DNA of 64,000 bases from Cloeon dipterum (lineage: Eukaryota; Arthropoda; Insecta; Ephemeroptera; Baetidae). The position numbers and the translations under genes were made by a program. This document shows positions 52,592 through 64,000 of this stretch, one piece after another (the stretch's first letter is position 1; each line of letters starts with the position of its first letter). The stretch is taken from contig NC_088789.1 of the NCBI RefSeq assembly GCF_949628265.1, positions 31,551,883 through 31,615,882 of the forward strand. Reading direction: 5' to 3'. Under the pieces are notes generated by a model. The model ran no database searches and was not told the origin of the DNA. It saw only the letters and a program-made list of their open reading frames with translations.

Positions 52592-55500
52592 ATGGCAGCG
52601 AAGGTGAAGGTCGAGTCGATCCTTCCGGCCGAGGAAAGCGACCTCTTGTCCATCAGGCCACTGTAAAATCTCGGATTCGCTTGGATTTTTTAGTCTAAAA
52701 AATGTCTGATCTCTTCCAGGGGCGCTGGACAGGAGGTTGGACGATCTTGCATCATGCTGGAGTTCAAGGGAAAGAAAATAATGGTTCGTGTGACCTGAAT
52801 TGTATGGCTGTTGATTAATAATCTCCTCAGCTCGACTGCGGCATCCACCCTGGACTGTCCGGCATGGACGCTTTACCCTTCGTGGACCTGGTGGAGGCGG
52901 ACGAAATCGATTTGCTGCTGATTTCGCAGTCTGTTACGTAATTTTCAACTGAATATTTTAAAAATTTTGCTTTATTTCAGCTTCCATCTCGACCACTGCG
53001 GCGCTTTGCCGTGGTTTCTGCAGAAGACGAGCTTCAAAGGGCGCTGCTTCATGACGCACGCCACCAAAGCCATTTACCGCTGGCTCCTTTCAGATTACAT
53101 CAAAGTCAGGTACGGAAATAATTTAATAACAATTGATTTTTAATTTAATTTAAATCGCAGTAACATAGCAACGGAGCAGATGCTGTACACGGAGGCCGAC
53201 TTGGAGAGCTCGATGGATAAGATCGAGACGATCAACTTTCACGAGGAGAAGGACGTGATGGGCGTGAAATTCTGGGCGTACAACGCGGGACACGTTCTGG
53301 GCGCGGCCATGTTCATGATCGAGATCGCCGGCGTCAAGATTCTCTACACAGGCGACTTCTCGCGGCAGGAGGACCGGCACTTGATGGCTGCTGAAATCCC
53401 CAACGTCCACCCCGACGTTTTAATTACAGTATTTAATTTGAATTTAGTTTGTGAGTCGGAGGGATAAATTTATTCTGAATCCAGGAAAGCACCTACGGAA
53501 CGCACGTGCACGAGAAGCGCGAGGAGCGAGAAAGCAGGTTCACCAGTCTGGTCAACAGTATTGTCACAAGAGGCGGCCGCTGCCTCATTCCCGTCTTTGC
53601 CCTCGGGAGAGCGCAGGAACTGCTGCTTATTTTAGGTGGGTCAAACGTCTAAAAGCCTGAAATTTTGGTTGCAAACAGCTTCAAAATGGACATTTCAGGA
53701 TAGTCAATCAACCAAAAACTGTTGAAATTCATTTGATGAGTACTTTCAAAAGTTTGACCCCGAGGTCACTACCAGGTCATTCAAATTTAAATTTGAAGAC
53801 GGTACCCCGCCTAGAATGGTGTAAATTTTTGCTCAAAATGTTGCTCTTAATTTTTTTAATAATTAATTTAGATAATTTCCTTCAACCAGGTTGTTTGGTA
53901 TTTAAAAAGATTAGAAGATATTTTGCTGAATTTTTTATGTGCGTGAAACCGAAACGTCCGACGTTGAAACAGCTGAAATCGGCAACTAAAGTGGGGGGCG
54001 TAACCAAGGGAATACAATATGGCGGTGCACCACGCCCCTATGAGCGCCATAATTGTATACCCTTGGTTACGCCCCCTCTTCGGCTGCCGATTTCAGCTGT
54101 TTCGACGCCGGACATTTCGGTTTCACGCACATAAAAAAATCTAGTATTTTCTAACACCAAAATCCCAGACCGAAAAGTCTAAGGAAACATCCCTAATAGT
54201 GTTCAAATCCGCCAACAGATGGCGTCACTGTATACTTTCTTAATAAATTTAATTTTAAGGCACTTCCACAGTGATTTAAGACTCAAATCCTGCTACTGTG
54301 CATTAACATTCTTACTTTAGACGTGCTGAAAACCAAAATCAGTCCAGCAATTCACCGTAGAAACGTCAGAAAACTATTTTGTTTAAATAAAAAAATTTTC
54401 CAACGTTCTATGGCGAATTAAAAATGATTTCCTGTAGTTCAAAATCAATTTACCCTGTAATAATTTTCTTGACAGATGAGTATTGGAGTCAGCACCCCGA
54501 GTTGCACGACGTGCCAATTTACTACGCATCTTCTCTGGCCAAGAAGTGCATGGCCGTGTACCAAACGTACATAAACGCGATGAACGACAAGATCAAGAAC
54601 CAAATCGCCATCAGCAATCCTTTCATCTTCAAACACATCTCCAACCTCAAAGTAATTAAAAAATAAAATAATAAAGCAACCGTAAATTCCAATAATTTGT
54701 TCAGGGCATCGATCATTTTGAGGACGTCGGTCCTTGCGTGGTGATGGCCTCGCCAGGCATGATGCAGAGCGGTTTGTCGAGAGAACTGTTTGAGTCTTGG
54801 TGCTCCGACCACAAAAATGGAGTCATTATTGCAGGTGATTATCATTTAAATTTATAAAATATTAAAATATTAATCATATTATGATATACATTTTCAAGGT
54901 TATTGTGTGGAAGGAACTTTGGCAAAAATGATTCTGTCCGAGCCGGAGGAAATCACGACCATGGCTGGACAGAAGGTGCCGCTGAAAATGTCGGTTGACT
55001 ATATTTCCTTCTCGGCGCACACCGACTACCAGCAAACCAGGGACTTTATCAAAATCCTCAAACCTCCTCATATTGTGCGTTTTGAATTGACTTAGTTTGG
55101 AATTAAAATTTAAAACTGATTTTTTAGGTGTTGGTTCACGGGGAGCAAAACGAGATGAGCCGCTTGAAGACTGCTTTAATCAGAGAATTCGAGGTGGACC
55201 CTAAAAATAAGATGCAGATTTATAATCCTCGCAATACCGTGGCCGTTGAACTCTACTTCCGAGGAGAGAAAACAGCCAAGGTACAGGGACTTAATGCATT
55301 AAATAATTCAGTAATGCAACGGCTGAACACTTATTGCAGTCCATTTGACGCGAAATTTAACGGCGAGTCTAACCAACTTTGGTTTATCACTCTACGAGCG
55401 ATAGGAGCTGAGTTATTAATTTTTAAAGTCGGGAAAATGCGATTTGTGACATTCGCCAACTTTGGTTTTCGGGGCCTGGGCGGGGCCCTATGGGCCGCGT

Positions 55501-57127
55501 GGCCTCGATTTTAGTACCAATCGATGCCCCTTGAAATGGCGCGTCTGCTTCTGTTCAATTTTCCAAAATCAAACCATTTTTAGATTTTTTACGATTTTTT
55601 TTTCAAAAATCAAAGTATTTTTATCGTGTGGCCCAATTTCCCGCATATGCTGCCTAGCTAACTAGTGTAAACTACGCGAAATTTATCTGGGAACATTTTG
55701 AGACCAATTACAAGCCGATCCAAATAAAATCCTAAAACTAGATTGATTTTAAAGTTTGAAAAACGTGATTTTTGAAATTTCTCCATAAGAATAACAAAGG
55801 AAATCGAAAATTTGCAATTTTTAACAAACGGAGGAAAATTAAATGATCCTACCAAGTGCATCGCACGCGTAGAACCACCGCCGGTCTGGAAACCGATTTT
55901 CAGATTTTTCGCGCCCATAGAAAAATTTAAATTAATTTTCTACGGTTTTTCAGCTTCACATGACGAAAATGGTTTTATTTTTATTAAAATTCGGCCGTTC
56001 ATCTGATCGTTGACCACGACCCCTCATCTGACAGGTCTTGAGCAGGGCTTTTTCCTGCGGTACTCAAACAACCTTTTTCAGGGTACCCCGCGACCTGAGA
56101 TCTGCTCCCAAGCCGATTTTTAATGTTTTTTCAGTAATTTCGGGCACATTTAGCGATGCTTGGTAAACATTCGTGACCCTTACCCTTCACCGACCTTCCT
56201 CAGGTCACGAAGCCAATTATTAAACATATGTAATTAAAATTCCAGGTGATGGGCACCCTGGCAGTTGAGCCGCCAAAGCCAGGAAACATTTTATCTGGAA
56301 TTCTTGTCAAACGCAACTTTAACTACTTACTGCTGGATCCTGGTGACCTCGGAAGTAAATCCAAAAATAATTATAATCAATTTTCTTAATCTAACGAAAT
56401 TTTATTTCAGGGTATTCGGACATGGTGATCAGCCAGGTGGTGCAGCGGCAGAGCATGCACTACAACGGACCAATAAACCTGCTGCAGCACATCCTCACGC
56501 AGCTGGCTGGACCTGTCGAGTCGCTCGAGGACAAGAAACTGCGCATTTTCGGCTGCATCGATCTCACCCTTGTCGACAAATGCGTCACCCTTGAGGTAAA
56601 AACTTAAAACCATTATCTAGGAGGGTCTGAAAATTTGTGTTCTCAGTGGATCGCGAGTCCAGTGAACGACATGTACGCAGACACGGTGCTGGCGGCGGTG
56701 CTGCAGGCCGAGTCGGTGGAGGACGTGCCGAAAGCGATGCCGTCCGCGCCCTCCAAGATGGACAGGATGCACTTCAAGGAGTGCCTCATGGAGATGCTGC
56801 AGGACATGTTCGGCGAGGACTCGGTCCCCAAAATATTCAAGGGAGACAAATTACACGTCACGGTCGACGGCAAAAAGGCAGACATCGACCTCGAGCACAT
56901 GGTAATTTAATTAAAATTTGATTTTTTATTCATAGAAATGGATATTGCTTGAAAAGTTTATCTTACAATTAGCAGACCAATTTTTCGAATTCCACCTGAG
57001 TTTTTAATTTAAAATTCCAATTCCGCAGGTTGTCTTGTGCGAAGAGGACGACTTGCTGCAGCAAGTGGTGCAGACCGCCGTGTCCAAACTGTACAATTCT
57101 CTGTCTCCACCAAAAGTAGACACTTAA
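52592..57127 (+). CDS. CPSF3: CPSF3 (CPSF73), endonuclease of pre-mRNA 3'-end processing
   Basis: Fourteen exons: 52592-52662, 52720-52783, 52831-52928, 52981-53109, 53161-53428, 53485-53635, 54476-54651, 54705-54834, 54899-55074, 55128-55280, 56246-56354, 56411-56595, 56647-56901, 57029-57127. All phases close; 687 aa, the usual family length. This is the nuclear metallo-beta-lactamase/beta-CASP nuclease that cuts pre-mRNA at the poly(A) site. The zinc ligand motif HFHLDH is at about residues 78-83, split by the intron after 52928. Other conserved motifs follow: [62 protein letters not shown] and LVHGEQNEM. The C-terminal dimerisation region follows. Poly(A) signal at 57152-57157. The gene looks fully intact. 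Confidence 0.96.
53932..54138. mobile_element. Short near-perfect palindromic MITE in CPSF3 intron 6
   Basis: The arms are almost identical inverses: TTTTTATGTGCGTGAAACCG, AACAGCTGAAATCGGC and GGCGTAACCAAGGG mirrored by CCCTTGGTTACGCC, GCCGATTTCAGCTG and CGGTTTCACGCACATAAAAA. The loop is short (about 25 bp). No target duplication is clear beyond T/A runs. Confidence 0.7.
54190..54425. mobile_element. Half copy of MITE family A in CPSF3 intron 6
   Basis: Contains CCGCCAACAGATGGCGTCAC, GTGCTGAAAACCAAAATCAG and TTTTCCAACGTTCTATGGCG; the right arm is missing. It ends about 50 bp before the acceptor of exon 54476-54651. Confidence 0.6.
55370..55640 (-). repeat. Family C monomer, reversed, in CPSF3 intron 10
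   Basis: On the minus strand it shows the ordered boxes GGGCCCCGCCCAGGCCCC, a TGTCACAAATCGC-like box and a CGAGTTATTAAT inverse. It is the only copy in the window with this orientation relative to the others. Confidence 0.5.
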
Positions 57128-57490
57128 CTTTAAAAGTTTATGTTTCAAAGAAATAAAAAACCAAAATTCAAAATTAGTTTCTCATTATATTAAAGCATGG
57201 AAAGACCGCAGCCATTCATTTATCTAAACAATCTAAAATATTAAAACAGAGTTGCAAAAAACTGCGTTTTTTAGTCATGACCTTAAAAATTTACAGAGAA
57301 ATCGAGGCAGTTTTGAGACAAAATTTGAAAATTTTGGCCACCTGGACCACAGATTTTCACAGGAGAAATAAGGAATCGAGTGTTAAAACTAGCGGTGAAG
57401 AAAAACCGGGTGGAAAGCAAATGCAACCCTGATTAAAATCAAATATGTAGAGATCAAAATAAAGATTAGGAGATTGACAAGTCTTCAAAT

Positions 57491-58609
57491 TCACTGTGCG
57501 GGCTCTGGGGCATCATCAACGTTCTTCAGAGGCCAGTGCTTGACGATGAAAGGGTGCACCTTCACCTCCTCCAGGGACAGGCGGTTCTCAGGCTTCACCT
57601 GCAGCAACAACAGATACAAAATAATTTAATTAAAAACAATTCATTGATTAACCAAAAGAATTACTTGATAATGAGGTCTCTGGCGAGGGTGACGACGTAG
57701 GGCGGGAGGTCGACGTGGGCGCTGAGTATGCGTTGGTAGGTCTCGAGGCCGGACTTGCTCTCGAAGGGCGGCTTGCCCACCAGCAGCTCGTTGCAGAGGA
57801 TGCCGACGCACCAGTTGTCCACCAGATGCGTGTGCTCCACGTTCCTCAACGGCACCATCTCCGGCGCCAGGTAGTCCAGCGTTCCACACATTGTCTTCCT
57901 CCTATTTATATTTTAATAAGTAAATAAAACAATTACAAAATTTTAAATAAATTCCGAACTTTTTGGTCTGGGACGAGTCGTGCACCGACCACCCGAAGTC
58001 TGCAATCTTGATGTTTCCCCTGGCAGAAATGAGGATGTTCTCGGGCTTGATGTCCCTGTGAATCACCTGGCAGAGCACTGGCCACCTGGTAAATGTACTT
58101 CGCGCACTTTGGCTCCTCGAAGCGGCCGTGCTTCTGCGCTTTCAGCTCCACGAAGTACGTCAGCATCTGCAGGATGTTCTCATGCCTGAAGAGGAGTTTG
58201 AGTAAATTAACGACGCCAGATATAAATTAAAAAATTACTTTAAGTGGGACTGGATTTCGATCTCTCTGATCAGCAGCTGCTCCATTTTGTGCTTGACCAG
58301 TTCATTCTTGAAGTGCATCTTCAGGGCCACAGGGTACTTGGAGCTCTTCTCACGGGCGAGATACATTCTGCCGAACTTCCCTCGGCCCAGGGGACAACCT
58401 ATTTCAAAGTCCTCCAGAGACCAAGAGTCCCTGCGAATTTTTCGCTTTAAAAATTAAATTACGGACGGTTTAAATTGGACTTACTGGCCAGCGTCACGGC
58501 GCCTTTTGATCTCCTCCAGCATCCTCCGCTCCATCAGCTCCGTTTCTTCAATCAAACTCGTCTTCTGAGGCGGCTCCATCATGGACATTGTGCTGACACT
58601 CGCAGCCAT
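57491..58609 (-). pseudogene. Aurora-family serine/threonine kinase (Aurora B-like) with apparent deletions and frameshift
   Basis: Recognisable exons, high to low: 58485-58609, 58239-58430, 57960-58185, 57665-57901, 57491-57598. A short N-terminus (about 45 aa) fits Aurora B. Kinase motifs are present: glycine loop [16 protein letters not shown] lysine, [20 protein letters not shown], the T-loop RKTMCGTLDYLAPEM and VGKPPFES. Three lesions are visible. Near 58145 the hinge/LEY region (roughly 20 residues) is absent, in frame. Near 58066-58071, about 7 codons before the HRD motif are reduced to 4 nt, shifting the frame. The last two exons do not join in phase (AA|GTGAAG would give a stop). Splice sites otherwise look normal. 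It could be a young pseudogene, a damaged haplotype or an assembly error. It would act with the chromosomal passenger complex if intact. Confidence 0.7.
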
Positions 58610-59091
58610 GGCGAAGAAGAAACTCCTTTTTTTGAGAGAAAAATGAGGTGATTCACGTTAAAAACTGCGTTTCATTAATCAATTAAGCGCGCAGAATGAG
58701 ATAAATACGAGAAAACGGGTTGTTGGACTCACTTAAATGGAGAAAATCGTCAAAATTAGTTGAAAGAATTATCGTTTTAAAACCACCTGCCGGCACCTGG
58801 CTGTTGAACGCAATGAAGGAGCGAAGATCGAGACGGAAACTATCAGCCAATGGCGTGCGGCCACTGCGCTACACCACGAGACCCAACCAGCCAATGAGAG
58901 AGAGGCGATTTTTATGAATTTTTTAAACACCGATTACGTAAAGAATTTCTGTTAAAACAGTTCAAAATTAAGATTCAAGCACCAAAAAATATTTAAAATT
59001 AGCTGAATTACATGATTAATTATTTTAATAACAATTTCATTCAGAAAATCCGCATTTTCCGCTTGACCTTGCTTCATTTCAGTACCGGTTT
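58610..59091. other. 5' flank of the Aurora-like gene
   Basis: No coding ORF. CCAAT-type motifs (GCCAATGG near 58850 and AGCCAATGAG near 58890) in a GC-richer patch at 58790-58910 probably mark its promoter. The remainder is AT-rich. Confidence 0.4.
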
Positions 59092-59478
59092 TCACCGCAG
59101 CAGAGAATCGGCAGCGAGCCTCGTGTCGGTGTTTGTCCAGCTGCTGGCCACGCCCACCGCACATATCAGTCGGCAGTCGGTCGCATTCCCGACAGAGCGG
59201 ACGGTCGGAGCTGCTGGTGGTGCCTCCTCTTTGTCTTTGCAAAATCTCGCTAATTTGCTGCAAGAAGCTGGTCGTGTCGTCACGCGAGAGGAAAACACCG
59301 CCTGCCTGACATTTGCTCCAGCCGCTTCGGAATAATCAATTTGCCGCTGTTTACTACGAAAGAAAGAAAGAACGCATCGGCAGTGCGTAATAGATAGTTC
59401 ACATGGAGCTGCTCGTGTCCAGTCGGTGGCCGACGACGACCCAGCAGCACTAGCCGCAGCTGACCCGCATAATCTGGT
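59092..59478 (+). promoter_or_regulatory. GC-rich island with a possible non-coding first exon
   Basis: A GC-rich block in AT-rich surroundings ends in a consensus donor CTG|GTGAGT (exon end at 59478). The only ATG near the end (59403) opens 18 codons before a stop. Overlapping ORFs of about 100-150 codons on both strands have no recognisable domains. I read it as a promoter and untranslated first exon of a gene whose coding part lies right of the window; this is an inference. Confidence 0.3.
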
Positions 59479-62400
59479 GAGTGGCGATTGGCATTTCGTG
59501 TTTTCGGCGCCGCTTTTTCCTTTTCTCAAGGACGAGCGAGCCAAGACTGATAAGGAAATAATTATTATGTACTGGCCAAAGTTTATCTTCTTTCTTGAGA
59601 TTGATTGTGCAGTGCAGGTGAACGTCCGTTTGAATTGTTTTAGCAGTCGTTGAACTCGTGATTGATTGTTTTTTTTCGCGGATTAGAATATTGACGTCCA
59701 AGGCCAGGCGTCGGCGAAATCTCTCAGGGATTTCCAGTCGCGCCGCCGAGACTGGTTTTTGACATTTGAAAATAAAAAGGGTTGCTCAAGCATGTGCAGA
59801 GAAATTGGGTCACATTTCGGCGGTGAATCATTCATTTACAATTTTAAATAACATTGACCTTTGACGTTTTTACTTTTTATTTTGTTATAAAAAAATTATC
59901 TTGAAATAAAATCAGGAATTTAATTGTTTTTAAGCCTGCAGAGCTCTTGTTTCGATTACATAACCTTTAAATAAAAATCTCTTGGGCCTCAGTATGGCGA
60001 CCTTTTAATTTTCTTTGCCTGCAATTACGATTTTTTTTAGAAACCGGTCGGCAAGCGTGTAAACTCTAATCGTTTTGGTCGGTGAGTGGATGTGCGTGCT
60101 GGAACAGCTGGTCAGGGGATTTCCAGGTTGCGACCTGAGGGCACAGGGTTTCCCCGCTTCAGCCGCTGCCGCCGCGCCAGCCACGCTGGAGCCGACGAGC
60201 TGCTTTCTTTCTTTCCAATTCTGGATTGAATCGGTTTGCCCGCGAATGCAAATTTTATAACGGAGAGAGAAAATATAATATCGTATGATGTGTAATTTCG
60301 TTTCGACCTGACGAGGAAACCTTTCCAAATTAAGACCCGACAGCAGATTTTGGTCAGAAACTAGCTTTACGAGCGTGGTAATCGTCTCTTCTTTGAAAAT
60401 TCGAGGATGAGAAGAAGTCGTGAGCATTGGGAGTTGAATAATAATTTTTTCCTTCGATGCGTTACATAAATTTTGAAATGGTTTCACTTGAGAAACTTCA
60501 AAAATTTAAAAATGAATTATTTGTTTGATTGAGAAAAAATAATTACAGTGTTGATTTAATGGAATTTACACTTAAAATGCTTGTAAATCGTTAGAATAAT
60601 TTTTTTATTGGGTGAAATTCCCGCTTATCAAACTCTGGAATGTATTTCTTACATTTTGAAATGGTTTTCAACCTGACAAATATTAAGAAATTACAAATAA
60701 ATATTTTATTAAATTGAGAAGAAATATTTACAGTGTTAATTTTAAAGGAATTTTTACTGGAAATGCCTGAAAATCGCAATTTTAGTGAAATTCCGTCAAA
60801 TTCACACACTCTAAGGGAGATCTAGATTTTTAGAAGAATTAAAATCTGGCTCGACACTTGGTAAATATTTTCTAAAAAAATCTAGAAATTGATTTAAGCC
60901 TGATTGACCATTTAATTGACTCCAGCATAGCACAAAATGATCAAATTAATTTTATTTTAAAATTGTAAGACCAGAAATTAATTTTTAACCCTTCCGAAAA
61001 ATTAATTTTCATTTAAATAAGTGCTAGGACGTCCGATTTGTTTACAAACGTTGCCGAAAATAACTTTTCCCGTTACTTTTCCTCAACTTAATAATAGCTG
61101 ACTGAGAAATTAGGTCAAAGCTCTTTTAATTTGTATCTCGAGACCAGAAGTGATTATTTCCACTTTTTTCGCATCTTGCGATCTCCCTACTTTGTTTACG
61201 ACTGTTGCACGAGCCAATGAGCGTCTCAGATCGCGGGGCAGGTCCTGCTCAGCTTGTCTTTTTAACTCTCGGTGCGGCTCGCCTCCGACCTGATTGTCCT
61301 GCTGACTCAGGTCGGCTGCGGGGCTGCTGCTCTTCGTCGCGCCGTTCTCGGTGAGTTTCAAACAAATGTCAGTTTATGGCCAAAAGCTGGGTCGTTTTCC
61401 TTGGCAACCGCAACCGCTGAGGCCGAATTTCGCCTGTGGATGCCGGGTTCAAGGCTGAAAAGGGAAATTAAAAGGGAGGGGAGCCCTCGTTGAGCCGAAA
61501 AGATTTTTTTTAATACTTTAGATTGGTGAAATTTAATGTTTTATAATTTTTAAAGGGCTTTTTGATGGATTTTAGACAGAAGGTCGCCCTTATTGACCCT
61601 GTTTCAAAGATTTAAATAGTTAATTTGGCTGATTAATCAGTAATTTTTACGGTTTGACCATGTTTTTGGGGCTGATTTTCAAGAAATTCTATTAATTAAT
61701 CGATTCTCTTTTGATTTTTAAATGGAAAATCAATTTTTTTACAATTTAAAGTTTAAAAACCTAATTATTTGACTATTAATCCACTTTCTAAATTGAGGAT
61801 AAATATTTACAGTGTAAATTACGGTGAAATTTATGCAGAAAAATAATAATTACCTCTTTACTAGTGTTATTAAAGGATTAAACAGCATCGAAATTTATAA
61901 ATTGTCGAGGAAATTCGATTATTTAACAAAATAAATGAATTTCGGGCTTTTCAAAATTTATTTTTTTTACCAATTTGCGAATTTCCCAACCCATTCCAGT
62001 TTTCAACTGTCAGCTGAAACATTTTATCTTAATTAGACTCTTATTTTCGGAGTGTTTTTTTTCCTGTTTTGCACTGCTCAAAAAGGATCGAAAGTGTGAC
62101 GTATTTCGGTCGGAAAAATACGCGGACGGTGAGCAAAAAAAAATGATTATTGTTTGGACGCTGCGGCGTTGTTTGCACACGGCGGGCGATTACTGCTACT
62201 GCCACAATGACGTCACGAAACTCACGAATCACGTGCCGTCCGGCTGATAATAATTTATCAAAGCGTTAGAGAGCGGGCCGAAAAATGGTCCTCTGCGCCC
62301 TTCATTACTCGATTATTTTATTCGGCGCGCGGAAGTGCGTCAACGGAAGGGATAAAATGTTTATTTGTTTATTTATTTATTCACCCGCGAAATTGAACTG

Positions 62401-64000
62401 CGCGGACGCAACACTCGCGGCATTGAGGCAGGAAGCGAGAAAAAAATATTATTAGTGGAAAGAAAGAAAGAAATTGGTTTGCCGCGCGGACCTTGATCGT
62501 CGCCGCCGCCGCATCAGCTGATGAACCGATTTCAGATAAGATTCCGGCGGCGTGACTCACTCTACGAACTCCTTCTTGGGTAATTGTCGCGTTGAAGAAA
62601 TAATAATTGTTGTTGTGTACTGGAAAAGCCTTTCCGTGTCTCTTCTTTCTATTTTGCGCCTATAAGGAGATCCGATGTGAAATGTGAACACGCCTCGAGT
62701 TGAAAATAAGGATTTTGTCACGAGTTTATTTATAAATTTAATTATTTGTAAATAGATTTTGTCCTGGAATTGAATTAAATATTTTTTATTCCCTTCTAAA
62801 TATTAGAAAATTGTCTAAAAACCTTCTTTAAATTATTTTATTACTTTGTTCCGAATTAAATTGGTCTTAATTGGTCTTCTGTTCAACCAGAGAAAATTTT
62901 CAACACAAAAGTTACAAACAAGACTTTAGTTTGTAAGAAATATCAGTCGAATGCACTTTACCCTATTTCATGTAACGTTGCATTTTTCAAAACAACTTGT
63001 GAAACAATTTATTTCACGCCTCAAGTGATTAAATCTTTATTTTCTAACAATGGGAAACCTTTGTATTCTTCCTCGGATAGAAATAAACAGCGAAAACTGT
63101 TTAAAATAATTCAAGGAATGAATTTAATTTTAAAAATTCATTATTATTTCTTATTCTTGACAAATTTGCTACGCATTTTTCGGAGAGCGAGTTGCGTAGC
63201 CCGGGGAGCAGCAACCTGCCGTTTTCGCTAATTGCACCCTGAGCGGCAGCAGGTTTGCGATTTCTCGGAATCTGTGTGGCGTGATCGGCGAGGCGAGGTG
63301 TTTTCGAGCGCGGCCAGACAGCCTGGGACCGCTGCTGCCGCCGCGCTAAACGCTAAATAGCATTGCTTGCGCAAAACGAGAAAGACTCGCGGGGCGTTTT
63401 CGTTTGTGCTTTGTAATAATTATTGCCGCGGCGAGGCGATGCTGGTGGCACAAGGTGAGCCACAATCCCTCCCTCTCGCTGCTCTCGAATAGTTAAATGA
63501 ATAAAAAATGCCGCCGAAACGAATCTGCAATTTGCTCATTTTCTGCGAAATGGCCGAGGAACCGTTTAGATGAAAGAGATTCTTCAAATTTTTATGCAAA
63601 GTCGCTATTATCCAGGGAAACCGCTGGAATTATAATTAAATTAATATTTTTGTCTCTGAAAATTCCTTTAAACCGCGATTAAGCTGCTGAAATTTCTTCT
63701 CAGAGAGCCACCTGGTTTTTAACCCAAATGGAGAGCAATAATTTATTGAAAATTTTACTCGTTACATGGCTTTTAAAATTTTCCACCTGAAAACCCTCCC
63801 CTCCCATCTGAATTTGCAGGCCCTGCACCTTTCTCCTCAGGATGAGTCAAGTTCAAATAATTTTTATCTGATCCCTCTCTACCACCTTTAAAAAACTGAA
63901 GCTCCCAGAAGCTTTGACGCAGTCAGGGTCTAAGGCCACCTGGTTTTTCTCCCCTATATTTCCGACCAAACGAATTAAGAGCATTAAATTACTAAAATTT
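59479..64000. other. Gene-poor region with further donor-like islands
   Basis: No coding gene, RNA gene or clear transposon recognised. GC-rich islands with consensus donors occur at about 61350 (TTCTCG|GTGAGT), 62129 (GACG|GTGAGC) and 63454. The last has ATG 63439 followed by five codons and G|GTGAGC. They could be alternative first exons of one gene beyond the right edge. The rest is AT-rich spacer. Confidence 0.3.

Noticed and set aside
59092-59544. Minus-strand ORF of 150 codons and overlapping plus-strand ORF of 107 codons
   Set aside because: No recognisable domain; both arise in a GC-rich island with few stop codons, and composition fits an untranslated first exon or promoter better.
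60005-60487. Minus-strand ORF of 160 codons
   Set aside because: No recognisable domain, mixed composition and no supporting splice sites.

Overview
This window is nuclear DNA from an arthropod, most likely an insect; the order cannot be fixed from the sequence. The evidence is an AT-rich background, GT-AG introns with short AT-rich tracts, a tandem cluster of ZAD-type C2H2 zinc-finger genes (a family expanded in arthropods), clear orthologs of animal EPS15 and CPSF3, and a very dense load of palindromic non-autonomous DNA transposons.

Layout. 1-9.9 kb: three tandem plus-strand zinc-finger paralogs (tail of one at 3-614, then 5226-6518 and 8190-9918). They have duplicated upstream regions (1345-1670 and 7021-7382). 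In the first of these the upstream region is separated from its coding exons by a 3.4-kb hAT-like insertion with an 8-bp target duplication. The three copies end differently (two nonsense codons and one deletion), so the cluster is actively diversifying or decaying. 11.2-35.3 kb: a phospholipid phosphatase gene on the plus strand with a long 5' region, up to three alternative starts that all feed the same acceptor, and introns full of palindromic elements and a roughly 450-bp repeated monomer. 35.3-38.7 kb: no gene seen; microsatellites and an unusual palindrome built of small palindromes. 38.75-52.2 kb: a complete EPS15 ortholog on the minus strand (18 coding exons, 926 aa, splice phases closing throughout). 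Its 3.2-kb ninth intron hosts an unrelated gene on the opposite strand that encodes an Ig-TSP1-Ig membrane protein. 52.6-57.1 kb: complete CPSF3 (14 exons, 687 aa), head-to-head with EPS15 and 388 bp away. 57.5-58.6 kb: an Aurora-type kinase on the minus strand, tail-to-tail with CPSF3, carrying apparent deletions and a frameshift. 58.6-64 kb: no coding gene recognised; several GC-rich segments with donor-like sites could be alternative first exons of a gene lying to the right.

Functionally the genes are housekeeping (endocytosis adaptor, pre-mRNA 3'-end nuclease, lipid phosphatase, mitotic kinase) and share no pathway. The EPS15/CPSF3 pair probably shares a bidirectional promoter. The most notable features are structural: the transposon between a zinc-finger promoter and its gene, an in-frame TGA-C stop inside an otherwise open zinc-finger gene, an inverted pair of MITEs around one phosphatase exon, the nested Ig/TSP1 gene, and the damaged kinase. 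No wholly new biological system could be demonstrated from sequence alone. All exon models come from reading splice sites and phases by eye and have no transcript support; repeat boundaries are approximate unless a target duplication is given.
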